DNA of 64,000 nucleotides from the NCBI GenBank assembly GCA_963920525.1, contig OY986435.1:270353574-270417573 (forward strand). Direction: 5' to 3'. The notes under the pieces were generated by a model. That model searched no databases, was not told the DNA's origin, and was given only the letters and a program-made list of their open reading frames with translations. This DNA is from Dichetophora obliterata (lineage: Eukaryota; Arthropoda; Insecta; Diptera; Sciomyzidae). The translations under genes and the position numbers were made by a program. Position 1 is the first letter of the stretch; the number at the start of each line of letters is the position of its first letter. Below are positions 1 through 10,713 of the stretch, in pieces.

Positions 1-180
1 TACTAGCCATTGAACCAATCCAACATTTTATAGCTTCCCTAAAGAGTGACTCAGTGTTATGTCACTAGAATGCAATTTTCCCACCCACTGGTAGGTTCTA
101 CCAAGCACGCCATGGCAATCTTAACACTCAATATTTTTTCTGAAAACGCCCAATAAAATCCTAAAACCTGCTTACCATTC
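1..180. other. unannotated AT-rich sequence
   Basis: I see no gene, repeat end or RNA gene here. It is the left flank of the hAT element that starts at 189. Confidence 0.5.
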
Positions 181-188
181 CATTTCCA

Positions 189-1068
189 CAAGCGCGTCGG
201 AAGCTAATTTCATCGGGGGGAAGTACAAATGGGGGTGCAAAAAAAAAAATCACCAACATTTCTTAAAAGAAATATGAAACATGAATAAACAAATTTTTTA
301 TTTTAGTTTCAACATAAAAAATATAAAAATTAAATAAAAAAATATTAAAATTTCATCATTTTACAAGTTTTTCCACATTCCAATATTAGAGATAATTTTT
401 TAAAGGATCTTTCATATGGTAATATGAAAATATAAGAAATAATTGTTGCTTTTATAAAGCAATACCTTTACAAGAAGCAAGATCTTTGCATGGTTTAAAT
501 GCAATAAGGTACAAAAAGTTATATCAATTTAAATTCTTCCAAAATGATTCTTTCTATCCTTGCAAGAAACAGACTCTATCACCACCTCCATCGAATTCAA
601 TTCTTCGGTTTTATCTTTGTGAATGTGTATAAGTGCCGCATGAGTGAGTCGTTTCTGTGTCATAGTTGCTCGAAGATACGATTTAAGTTGTCTTAGTGCA
701 CTAAAAGAACGCTCAGATAAAGCTGCTGATGCAGGCACAGTCAAAACCAAAACAACAAGTTTTACAACTTCATTTAATAGTTTTTTCAGTGTATCCGAAT
801 TTTTTTAAATTGGAATTGCAGTAGAAACTCTACATTTTGTTCTATCTTTTTGCAAACACAGAGAAAGAAAATGGTTACCCAAAAGCATGCTTATAAAGAA
901 GAGAGAAAGAATAGCAAAATATAAAATGCAAATATATTATACAAATATATTATCGTTGTAAAAAAACTGATATTTTGAATAATTTTTGAAGTATTCTTTT
1001 TGAATTGTTTATCTAGCTAAATAAGCGGGGGGACAACTTCCCCCTTTTTCTCGCTTGCTACGCCAATG
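189..1068 (-). mobile_element. hAT-superfamily element, internally deleted copy 1
   Basis: An 880-bp element is flanked by a perfect 8-bp direct repeat, CATTTCCA, at 181-188 and 1069-1076. Eight-bp duplications are the hallmark of hAT transposition. The ends are imperfect inverted repeats: CAAGCGCGTCGGAAG at the left, and CATTGGCGTAGCAAG read inward from the right, both followed by G-rich tracts (GGGGGGAAG and GGGGGAAG). The coding strand is minus; 529-750 encodes the end of the transposase. A second copy at 30491-32068 is closely similar on both sides of position about 800 but carries roughly 790 bp more in the middle. This copy has therefore lost most of its interior and cannot be autonomous. 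Confidence 0.88.
529..750 (-). pseudogene. hAT transposase C-terminal dimerisation fragment
   Basis: The 73-residue minus-strand frame reads as the C-terminal dimerisation region of hAT transposases. The diagnostic stretch is SERSFSALRQLKSYLRATM, followed by QKRLTHAALIHIH, the helical segment used for transposase multimerisation. The catalytic RNase H-like domain and the N-terminal zinc finger are absent, so this is a fragment of a family whose full proteins usually exceed 500 residues. The start codon is only the first Met of the open frame and is not a real start. The fragment lies inside the element at 189-1068, and a near-identical frame occurs at 30840-31061. SERSFSALR with LRATM most resembles the hAT group often annotated as zinc finger MYM-type protein 1-like; that subgroup call is from memory. 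Confidence 0.85.
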
Positions 1069-1076
1069 CATTTCCA

Positions 1077-1593
1077 TTTTAGTTAGCATTCCCCTATATA
1101 AAAAAACTAATTATTCATAGTATAACATACAATTTATATATAGTAAGTATTTAGATAGAAACCCATTTTTACTTTAATTCAAAACAAACTCAAATGCATT
1201 TAAACTAGTCTCTAATTTTATTTAAAATAACCTCAATTTAGTTATTTTGTTTGAGCAACATTTCTGTTTCATAGTTTTTAGATCCTAGCTAGTTTAATTA
1301 TAGTAAAGTAAGTTCTTTAAAAAAAATTAATGCTTTAACAATGACAATCTGTTCAATCAAATTCCTATATGGAAATTAATTTAGAAGTTTAAAATGCTTG
1401 CATGCTTAGGTAGATAATAATATAGTTCTTATATGACGTATATAAGTTATCACTTAAGTAAATGAGTTTTTTCTACATACGTTATTTGTCCATTAGTGTA
1501 TGTGTTTTACCCAAATTTCGAACTGCATTCTCTGTTGTTATTGTACATTAAATGAACGCTGCCGATTTGATGCGCACCGTGTCGGAGCAATAA
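1077..1593. other. unannotated AT-rich spacer
   Basis: No convincing coding frame, inverted-repeat pair or RNA gene is visible. The segment separates the hAT copy from the SINE. Confidence 0.5.
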
Positions 1594-1594
1594 T

Positions 1595-1625
<31 letters not shown>

Positions 1626-2003
1626 AAAGAACCAAGGCATGCGCCTTATACAAACAAGGTTTGGTCTTTGACCTGAAAGGAAAGGGATAGATTATGTAGA
1701 GGAATTGATTGGAAACTATATGTGAATTATTGATTAGGGGAAACAACTGCGAAAGACAATTTGAATTGCTTTTAACCGAGGCTAGTGTTATGCCTTAACC
1801 TCGGCAAGCATTTCAAGCCCTTAGTTGTTCCATTCCTTCACATTTTTCCACAATTTAGTTGTGAATTTTTAGTTTTCCATAATTCTTAAATGTAGGACAA
1901 AGAAAGAACAAAGAAAGTGAAAAGAACCATGCCCGAGCCCGGATTCGAACCAGGGACCTTTGGGTTGAGAGTCTAGCGCACTCTCCACTAGACTACAAAG
2001 GCC
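1594..2003 (-). mobile_element. tRNA-derived SINE with poly(A) tail
   Basis: Read on the minus strand, the element starts with a tRNA-like head (2003 down to 1931), continues with about 310 bp of unrelated body, and ends in a 25-base poly(A) (poly-T at 1594-1618 on the plus strand). Head, body and A-tail in that order define a tRNA-derived SINE: it is transcribed by RNA polymerase III from the internal A and B boxes and mobilised by a partner LINE. The body contains a short hairpin near 1774-1806 (ACCGAGG/CCTCGG). I could not find an exact target-site duplication, so the outer limits may be off by several bases. Which LINE supplied the retrotransposition machinery cannot be told from this window. 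Confidence 0.8.
1931..2003 (-). tRNA. tRNA-like SINE head (tRNA pseudogene, Glu-CTC-like)
   Basis: The minus strand carries a perfect B box (GGTTCGAATCC) within a good T arm (CCTGG stem, TTCGAAT loop, CCGGG). It also has an A-box-like stretch, TAGTCTAGTGG, as in tRNA-Glu. The loop CTCTCAA would place anticodon CTC. The anticodon stem has about three mismatches and the acceptor stem pairs poorly, so this is not a working tRNA. It is the promoter-bearing head of the SINE. Confidence 0.72.
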
Positions 2004-4355
2004 GACATGATGAAAAACTTAAATCATTTGTAATCAGAAGTTTATATTATTATCGGCTAAATAAAAAATGCATATAAAAATGGGCAAAAGAAAATTTTGT
2101 ATCATTGATTTTTTAATTTTGTGCTTGCATTTAAAGAATTCTGTCTGCTTGTTTTTGTTGTTGCCAAATTATTGCAACACTTTGTTGTAAAAAAAAATCT
2201 GCATGCATGCACTTTAACTAATTCTTGAATATTTTTCTTTATCTTTTTAAATGCTGTGTTTGTAATCTAAAACTTTTGGCTAATCTTAACACTACAACAA
2301 TTTTAACTTTTTAACCTTAAACATAAGTTAAAGCAGATTTTTAAGTTATACATATTTAGCTTTTCGCACCTCATTACTCAATAAGATCTTTTTCGTAATT
2401 GTTAGATATTCACCACTAAATTAAGCAAAAATTATATAGAATACTAGCAAATACCCGCTGCTTCGCCTGCGATAAAAATATTAAATACCATGAAAAAATT
2501 TTAAATCTAAAAATTAAAGTATTTAGTTGTTCAAAATATATACAAATTCAAAATATAAAAATTATTCTGTTCGTTTTGTTTAATTATGAAAAAATTGGTA
2601 TATATATTAAGAAATTTCTTTATTTAATTTGAGTAACTTATTTTAACGGTAATTGTTATGATGACATAAATTTAACTGGCTTTCTTTTTTTTTACTTTTG
2701 AAAAAGTCCTGCATAACAGCTTTATAAAAAAATTTGGGTAAAAATTTTTAAAATTTGTAATCAAAAATGTAATTTTTTACATATATTCTGAAAATAAATA
2801 TATTCTTCTTAAATTGTTGCAGTTAATCGACCTTCTTCAGTTATTAATTGTTGTTATTGGGCTTCGGCCAAACAACAACTCTTCTTAAATTTAAAAAAAA
2901 CCGCTATAATGCCATCAAACTTTCGGCGATATCTCAAAAACTATAGACTTTCTCAATGCAAAACAATGCATTCTTAATTTTTATTTCTTTCGGTAATTTT
3001 TATTTCTTTTCGGAAATGTTTTGTACGGATATTAGGTATGTTTTAAAAAACCTGTTATTATGACATTAAAATTCATGCGATATCTCAAAACTATAGAATT
3101 CTTTGTATAACTCATAAGCCTCAGAATGAGAAAAAAAACGATTGAAATTTCATGTTTTGACGTAGCAAGCAAACATTGCCGCAATTGACAAATCGATTTT
3201 CATCCAATTTTCTTTGTTTGATAGTTCAATTAAGTAAATTGGGGAAATGAGAAAAGGTTTACCGTTACCTCACCAATGCAATGTTTTATATTGTTTTCAA
3301 AAAACCTCTAAAATATCCAACTTGTACTAAACAATAGGCTAAGAGTTGCTTTTGTTGTACATGTTTTTTTTTTAATTTTAATTATTTTTAAATTTTCATT
3401 TTCCTTATTCTTTCATATAACATAATTTACCAGCAAAAATTATTCTATTTTGACACAAACTGTTTCTATCATTAAAATCATGGGCCACCTACCCCCCCCC
3501 CCGCCTATGATTTTTTGATGAAAACTAATGTTATTTTTAAAATGTTATTTTTTTCCCAATGTGTTACAGCTTAAAAACTAATTCATGAGAAAAATATTTT
3601 CAAATATACCTTAAAAAAACATTCTGTGCAAAATATTTCAAATATTTCAAACTATTCCAAAGTTATATACATAAATCTATGTTTTAATCTATTTCCCTAT
3701 CTATATATTCATAGTTTACGTTAAAGTTATAGTAGCATTTGTCCTGACCCAATTCAATGAATTTTTTATGATCGTTTTGTGAATTTTTAAAAGTGTAAAT
3801 TGACTTTCGAACAAAACACATGCTAGATGTTTGAAACATCAATGCATGACGATCAGAATCTGATATATACAGCATTCTTATTGATGTATAAGCTTATCCC
3901 CCGAAAAGTGGACTTAACTAATATGGGTCATGCCCATTTTTAGTAAAGTTAGCAAAAGTAACCATACAACGTAGATTACCAATTTCTAGTCTCATACGAC
4001 CAAAACCGTCTGAAAAATAGCATTTTTTGCAAAAAGTGGGCATGGAAAGTAGACGTGGTAAATCTAGCATAGCATATTTATTATGATAAAGTTGGAATAA
4101 CAAATCGTTTGATACCTATATCGTGTTAATATGTTCAATGGTTCTTGCGTGATTGTCAAACATCCGTGCAGTGCCACAACGCTACATATGTGTATATTCG
4201 TACAGATAGACTAACACAATCTCAAGTGGGGAAAAGGTGGCTGGCAAGGCTGCAAAACATAATTAATGCTGATAACTAAATTCTGGCAACTCCCCTCAAG
4301 ACATTAACAAGGAGAATTAATTAACACAGTATGAAAGCAATAATCTCCCTGAAAG
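2004..4355. other. gene-free AT-rich stretch with possible decayed repeats
   Basis: No credible protein or RNA gene is visible in 2.35 kb. Position 2443 onward (ATACTAGC, then TACCCGC, TGCTTCGCC) resembles the start of a repeat common in insect genomes. Two similar passages at about 2905-2945 and 3057-3102 share GATATCTCAAAA and CTATAGA and look like diverged copies of one repeat. A run of ten C's lies near 3493-3502. Short open frames at 3684-4103 have no recognisable motif. Confidence 0.4.
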
Positions 4356-4358
4356 TAA

Positions 4359-4870
4359 CTGTCTGACCAGAATCATGTCGTTGTCGTGTCGGTGAGAGAG
4401 AATCGCTAAGAGTTGGCCCAGAATTGTAGCGTTGGCTTTGTCGTTTTGCTTTTATTCAATCTGCCATTGTTGATTTTCTTGAACTTGCTTCAGTGTTCTC
4501 ATCGTACTCCGATTGAACTAATAATGACTCCACTTCCATTTATTACACTACTTTTTGCAATACTCTTCATATAAATTTACTGCATTTTCAACTGAAGGCT
4601 ACTCCTATCATTATAAGAGCAAGTAGGAACACTGTTTACTCGCTACATTGGTTGACAGATTCTTCAAATTTTGTTAAAATATGGCAACATTTTTAGAGAG
4701 AAGCTGAGAGAGCTATCAAATAAACGACAAAGTCAAAATAGAAATAGAAACATTTCTATCTTGGCGTTTTCGTTGTCGTATTCTGCAGCAATTTTCTCCC
4801 ATAAGGTTTGCATTGTCTCTGCCAGCGCTCTGCCTGCCGACACGACAACGACATGATTCTGGTCAGACAG
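4359..4870. mobile_element. MITE, PIF/Harbinger-like (TAA target site)
   Basis: A 512-bp element with perfect 34-bp terminal inverted repeats at 4359-4392 and 4837-4870, beginning CTGTCTGACC. It is flanked by the trinucleotide TAA at 4356-4358 and 4871-4873. Three-bp TWA duplications are typical of PIF/Harbinger transposases. It has no coding capacity, so it would depend on a transposase encoded elsewhere. The perfect termini suggest a relatively young insertion. Confidence 0.85.
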
Positions 4871-4873
4871 TAA

Positions 4874-5029
4874 AGCTGGATTCACTGATCACCTTTTTTT
4901 CAGCATGTTTGGAAATTTTTTTCATATGAAGTTTTCGCTCAGAGAGAAAAATTTCTACACGCTCTCAACTTAATTAACATTATTTTAAATCACACAAAGA
5001 CATGCTGAAGGTTATCAGTAAATTCAGCT
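4874..5029. mobile_element. short MITE abutting the previous one (shared TAA)
   Basis: A 156-bp element with imperfect inverted ends: AGCTGGATTCACTGATCACC at the left, and AGCTGAATTTACTGATAACC read inward from the right. A CAGCATGT block lies farther inside both arms. It is flanked by TAA at 4871-4873, shared with the neighbour, and TAA at 5030-5032. Its ends are unrelated to the neighbour's, so these are two families inserted side by side. Confidence 0.72.
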
Positions 5030-5307
5030 TAACTACACAACATGGCTGTCGTGTTATATTGAGAGAAGCTCGCTCGACAAAGAGAGAAAAGCTTTGTTTG
5101 CTGTTATATTGCGCTGCTGGTTGAATGTAGGCATCAAATAAAATGCGTGATTTTGCAATAATTAGAGACTACATTTTTTGAAAACCTTGGTAAGGTATAA
5201 CAATCTATATTATCATAGGAATCGAATAAAAAAATAATTATCAAAATCGGTTCAGCGGTTACCGAGCTTATTCTGGATCAAATTCGTGAGTCTCCTTTTA
5301 TATAATA

Positions 5308-5742
5308 CACCCAAAAAATATTTAGGATAAAATTACGAATAAAATCTTTGTAGAAATACAAACAGAGGCTATTCGTAGAATATACAAATGTTTTGTACAT
5401 AGTACAAACGTTTGTAGTGTTGGCCGAATGAAAAAAAATTTTTGAATTCGTAACTTTGTACATTCTACAAACGCTAGTTTGTAAAAATCTATAATTTACA
5501 AATTTGTGAACTGAACGAACATTGTTTGATAATATACAAAGCGATGCCAGTAGCGTTCGTATATTTGTTCGTATCTTTGTAGATGAAACGAATGCGTTTG
5601 TAAAATATACAAATATTTCTTTGTACAATTTACAAACGGTCATTTGTAGTATTCACAAAGTCGTTCGTAGGCTGAAATGCACAAACAGCTTTGTAGAATA
5701 TAATAATTGTTTTGTACATAGTACGAAGCTTTTTTTTGGGTG
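5308..5742. mobile_element. MITE with CACCCAAAAAA ends and a lattice of short palindromes
   Basis: A 435-bp element runs from CACCCAAAAAA at 5308 to TTTTTTGGGTG ending at 5742, with TA on each side (5306-5307 and 5743-5744). A TA target suggests a Tc1/mariner-type mobilising transposase; this is inference. Between the ends lie repeated, alternately oriented motifs such as TTTGTAGAATATACAAA and TTTGTACATAGTACAAAC, which would fold into many small hairpins. A relative lies at 8318-10094. Short open frames on both strands here are translations of the palindromes and are not genes. Confidence 0.75.
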
Positions 5743-5789
5743 TAGTATAGATAAAATTAAACATTTTGTTAAACACATGGCACAATTAC

Positions 5790-6083
5790 TGACAAGGTAG
5801 TAGCGTAGACTGGCTTTTTTCTCAGGAGCGGCCATGGGTAGTTGTCAAAATTAGCTGTTTATGCAATTAATCAAAGAAAAGTGAAAAAATAAGCGACGAA
5901 TTCAGCATAGCTAGTCAACCGCAACAAACTAAAAACATTGCAATCAACTTCGCGAATAAATTTAATGAATCAAAGATAAGTTAAAAATAAGCACATAGCT
6001 AGTCAACATCAGCAAACTAAAACAATCTTTAGCTGTTTTTGGCAACTACCAATCGCCAAAAAACTGTCACGGCTACCTTGTCA
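5790..6083. repeat. candidate small inverted-repeat element
   Basis: TGACAAGGTAG at 5790-5800 is matched in reverse complement by CTACCTTGTCA at 6073-6083. Inside, the motif ATAGCTAGTCAAC recurs about 89 bp apart (near 5908 and 5996) followed by similar sequence, an imperfect tandem duplication. The target duplication is not clear. This is a weak MITE candidate. Confidence 0.4.
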
Positions 6084-7665
6084 AATTATTATACCATGGT
6101 TAAACATTAGTCAATGCTTTGATAGAGCTTAAACAAACCGATGCAGTTCTCTGCAGATCATTCCAAAACCTGTTTGGAGACTTCTTCTTCTCGTGCTCTC
6201 CTCTTTGCGGATGAACATGTGGTCCAGCGCAGCCTCTCTGGATACGTCTGTTTTGTGTGTGCTTGTCATGCACTAAAAATACTTCTTGGGTCTCTTCCTA
6301 CGCAGTTGTTCTTGTTTCGTGGCTTTGAACCTAATTATTTAATTTAGGTTTCTTTCACGGTTTTAATTGTTTACTGTTTAAATTATTGAGAGTTTTGAGT
6401 TTAAGATTATATATCAGAATAATTTGTACATTTTTAAGTTAAATTTGGATAAAAAACTTATTGCTGGAAAACGATGTTGACTTGGTGAGATCGAGACCGG
6501 AAAAGAAGGATTTTATGTTAGCGTTCTTTTGTTTGATTTTTTGTTTTATTTCTACCCACAATGGTTGTTAAGAGCTTTGTGCAGTAGTTTTCTTGTACTA
6601 AAAGGTATTTGTTTTTTTGTGAGAAAAATCCAACAGAGTTCTAAAACGTTATTATGTTAAAACATAAATGTATTAAATAAAATTTTATTTATAATTAAAA
6701 TCAAACAAATGTCGGAATATGCGGATAATTAAAAAAAAAAACGCAATGAATAAAATTTTGAGCTGATTTTCACCCTATTTTCGTTTATTTTTCTCTCTAT
6801 AAGGATATACAAATATAATAGTTAACAGCTTTAATAAATTGCTAAAATGTTTTAAATCTGGAAATATATTTTTTGTACAGTTTTCAAGCGTATTTACATA
6901 AATCGACTTTGAAAACGTCTACAAAAAACCTCTTGATACATTTATGTCGGAATATTTTTGAGTCATGCTCATTAAACAAATCCTAATCAAATAAAAAAAA
7001 AATAATGCCAAAGGAGTTTCTGAATTTTGGTATTAATTTCCACTTTTAAACCACCTTGTGAATTATAACAATTTATTATTCTACAAGGCGGAAATATATA
7101 AAGTTAGTAATGCTGTTGGGTTTATTTATAATTCAACTTTTAAACAGTTATCATATTCAAAGTCTCAGCTTTTAAATCCAAAGATTCGAGTTTCGTGCCA
7201 TATTAAATAGTGGACTATTTCAAAAATTAGTTGCCTTGTGGTCAGTTTGCCGGATATTTTCCATAAATTAGATAAATATTTGAGATAGCTCTTTTGACCT
7301 TATGTTTTTTCTCTACTATTTGTTCAGTGTTTAAATTATGATTTGCATTACAGGGGAGTCATTAATAAATAATGACTTCTCAGAAATTTTTTATCGAAAA
7401 CAGTTACTTTCATTCAATTTTAACAGCATACACATCAGGAAATTAAGTTTGTCGTAACGCTTTAGTAAAACTTAAGTGCCTAGCTTAATATTTATTTAAA
7501 ATAATTCAAAAAGGGTTCAAGCAACGACATAGTCAACGTTTGATGACTACGTATGAAAAATTGTAAATACCTGTTTGTTTGATGGCAAGAGCTGGTATGA
7601 ATTTAATATTATAAACACGTTTTTCATTATACAGTCAACTCTATTCACATTGATGAAAAAAATAT

Positions 7666-7760
7666 AATCATCATTATCATCACCATCAACAACGTCGTCA
7701 TCATCATATTCATCAACATCATCACCATCAAAATCATATTCAACATCAACAATACTGACA
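7666..7760. repeat. imperfect (ATC)n microsatellite
   Basis: Interrupted ATC/TCA trinucleotide repeats with CAA and CGT variants. On the minus strand they translate as Asp-rich sequence. Confidence 0.85.
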
Positions 7761-7873
7761 TCAGCTACCTTCAACATCAGCCTCCCTTGCATCAGTGAAG
7801 GTAACAAACCGGCAATAAGTCAAATAGACGCATACAAAAGCTTTTCTGTGACAAACTTTGTGGAGTTCTTTTC

Positions 7874-7897
7874 GTGTGTGTGCGTGTGTTTGTGTGT
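7874..7897. repeat. short (GT)n microsatellite
   Basis: Interrupted GT dinucleotide repeat of about 24 bp. Confidence 0.75.
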
Positions 7898-8317
7898 TTA
7901 GATGTATGTGCTAGAAATTGTAATTTAAGTAGCGCGTCGAGACACGTTGTGATTTAAACTTAACCTGTTGGGACTTTGAGTATTGAATGCATGAGTGACG
8001 AACGACTGTTAAACGATTTAAGCGGAATGAGTTGTGATTCAAAGTTTTTCAAGGATTTACAATATATTTATTTTAAATGCAAATACAGAAAAAACAAGTT
8101 ACAAAATAAGCTGCGAACTACATATATATAAAATTTGTTGATAGTATAAAGAAATATGAAAAAAAGATGCTCTACGTTTAAGTGGAAATAAAGAAGATAA
8201 ATAGTGCATTTTTTTATATTTTAACCCTTTTAGATTTTTTATGCAAAGTGAATTGCCAAAAATCTCGATCAAAAAGAATTAATTATTACATTCTAATTTT
8301 GTCTTCTTGAAATAATA

Positions 8318-10094
8318 CACTCAAAATATTTATTAGTAAAATTTCTACGAATGATATTTGTAGATAAAATATTCGTACATACTACAAATATTCTTACAAT
8401 ATTTAAAGTATTTGTATTGTGATATCTTTACGAACTCATATGTGGAAATTTTTGTCTTAATCTTAGTTTTTATTAAAAAACTAGTTAATTATTTAGTTTT
8501 ATTGTAATTAATTTATTAGAACTTTTTGTTTCACGTTAATTTCAAATTCATAAAATCAAGTTTATTTTCATTAAAATAAAGGTTCTCATTTCATGTTGTT
8601 TTATTTTGTATTTTTATAATTTTACTTCACAAAGTTCTTTGATTTTTTAAAATAGAATTTATATTCATTAAAATATAAGGTCACATTTTATGTAGTTAAA
8701 TTTTAAGTTTTCAACTCACAAAAATATTTGATTTATTAAAAGTAGTACAACTTTGAGCCCGAACAGAACCAAAGCGGATGTCGGATGGCGGGCCTCTATC
8801 GGAGAAATCTGCTGAGAACACGTCCAGAATTGGAGCGGTTGTCGGATCACGGTTGCATTTCATATTGGGAATGATACAAATTATTTTATATTATGCTTTG
8901 AATTCACAGGAATGCAACACAGGCACAAAAACAGAATGTCAGATCATAGCAAAGACTAAGAAAATAACACTGAACATACCCAATCTTTAGCAAAAATATG
9001 GCAACATTTAAGTCACTGAGAGAGAGATCCGCCACCCGTAAGAGAGAAATTAGAATAGATTCTATTCTGGCGTTTTCTCGTCACGCATTTCTACGGCGAT
9101 TTCATTTTTGGCGGCTGCATATATTTTCATGTATTTTGTAGCACAAAATATAATACAAACAATATAAGTTGCAAAAATTCATGCGCAAGTTGTACGTAAT
9201 GTACGAATTATTAGTGGAGTTTAAGAAATTTAAAAGCGAAATCGTATTAAATAGAGGTTTAAGCCCCAGCTCAGACAGAATATTTTTTTTACTGGTTTGT
9301 CGAAAAACTACAGAATATAAGGATCTGTATGATTATAAAGTGGTTGTAGCCTAATAGTGGAGTGCGTGGTTCGTAAACTAAAGAGCCGAGGTTCAAACTC
9401 CAGCTCACACAGAAAGTTTTTTTTTTCCTTATTAGATAATATTATCATTCGTAAATGTAAAAAATGTACATAATATCTACATCAGGTATTAGTAAGATAT
9501 GAATTCGTAAAGATATCACAATAAAAATTCTTTGCATATTGTACAAATATTTGTAGAAAGAGAATAACCTATTCGTTATATGTACTTATTAATATACGTC
9601 AATTCTACGGCTCTTATTCGTAGCGGAAAACTATGAATAAAATTCGTAGAATGAACGAAGTTTAAGCAGATTGGTAGGTGTCTGTTTCTGTGAATATTGA
9701 TTCACCAACGAGCGCTGGAATGCAGGGAAAGCTAAGCTAAAATTCGCATATATTATGCCGGCAATTTATGGTTTGAATGTTTTACAAAATCCAATGAAAT
9801 GCAGTAGATAACTTCGGTTGAGTAGTTTTCAATTAGTGAAATAGATGCATATTAGAAATTAATTTTAACGCGAGTTAATAAGAAGAACATGGACGTTTTG
9901 GTCGTTCGGTAATCAAAAAGTGAATAATTGCAACCACCAAAGCAACTCGTCGGAGAAGTCGGAGTTCGTGGATCGAGAGTCGATTCTGTAACGAGTCCAT
10001 AAAGCCCTAAGTAAATCTACTACATTCATTAACCTTTAGGGTTGCGTCCTAAACACAGTTATTAGTCATATTTATACACAAATACTTTTGAGTG
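8318..10094. mobile_element. larger relative of the CACYCAAAA-end element
   Basis: CACTCAAAA at 8318 and TTTTGAGTG ending at 10094 form inverted ends with TA on each side (8316-8317 and 10095-10096), matching the end structure of 5308-5742. Subterminal inverted repeats support one unit: GTGATATCTTTACGAA near 8419 is answered by TTCGTAAAGATATCAC near 9500. TTCGTA/TACGAA motifs recur in both arms. The interior (about 8450-9480) has no recognisable transposase and includes tRNA-like sequence at 9211-9426. The unit may be a composite in which a MITE was expanded by internal insertion. Confidence 0.6.
9211..9426 (+). repeat. two tandem degenerate tRNA-like units with T-runs
   Basis: Two related passages each contain TAGTGGAG followed about 40-50 bp later by GAGGTTYAARCYCCAGCTCA, ending in an A-rich link and a T-run (T8 near 9283-9290, T10 at 9417-9426). 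The layout resembles A box, B box and RNA polymerase III terminator, but the second B box has one extra base and the stems do not close. These are probably decayed SINE heads and not tRNA genes. Confidence 0.4.
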
Positions 10095-10096
10095 TA

Positions 10097-10682
10097 TACC
10101 TTATTTGCCTTTTAAACATTTATTAAGAAAGAAAAAAATAGCAAATAAATAACGGAAGAGGTTTAAATTTACAGAAGCGAGACCGCTTATACTGGGCTAT
10201 ATAACAAATCAAAGAGCTCAAAGAACATTTGAATTATTTTTTTTTACCTTTATCTCAGCTATAACTTAATGGGTTAAATGCTTGCACAATAAAAGTGTAC
10301 AAGTTTTTTTTGTTCTTTAATATTCTGAAAAGGGTTAAATGCTGCACTAGCAATTTTTTTTTTGTTCCAAAGCGGATAACGTCTTAAGAAGAAATAACGA
10401 AATTTTTTAATGTTGCGCACTTGAGCAGAAAGCAATTAAGAAAGTATAAAATCTTATGCGAAAGCAAAATAAAAACAAGAAAAAACTATAGAGTTTAAAA
10501 CATTTCAGCAGCAGCGCTTATTTTTGCAAACTAATTAGATTGGCTTCATTTAATACTCGCCCAAAAGTATGCTACTTATTTTTAAAGCCATTGAATAAAT
10601 AAAGCAGAAACTTAAATTTATAGCCTCGAAGTGCAGCGTAACCTTTTGTGCTACGTTTGCGCCATATACACACACATACGCA

Positions 10683-10713
<31 letters not shown>

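Larger units (their letters stand above)
6084..8315. other. gene-free AT-rich stretch with two microsatellites
   Basis: Apart from the microsatellites at 7666-7760 and 7874-7897, I see no structured feature in this 2.2 kb. Open frames of 60-90 codons here lack family motifs. The acidic minus-strand frame at 7547-7807 is the ATC repeat translated. Confidence 0.5.

Noticed and set aside
1931..2003. A functional tRNA-Glu gene
   Set aside because: The anticodon and acceptor stems pair badly, and the sequence continues into a SINE body with an A-tail.
5522..5835. Overlapping frames of 60-121 codons at 5278-5835 on both strands
   Set aside because: They are translations of alternating TTTGTA/TACAAA palindromes within the MITE at 5308-5742.
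7547..7807. Acidic 86-residue protein on the minus strand
   Set aside because: The Asp-rich core is the ATC microsatellite translated; no conserved domain.
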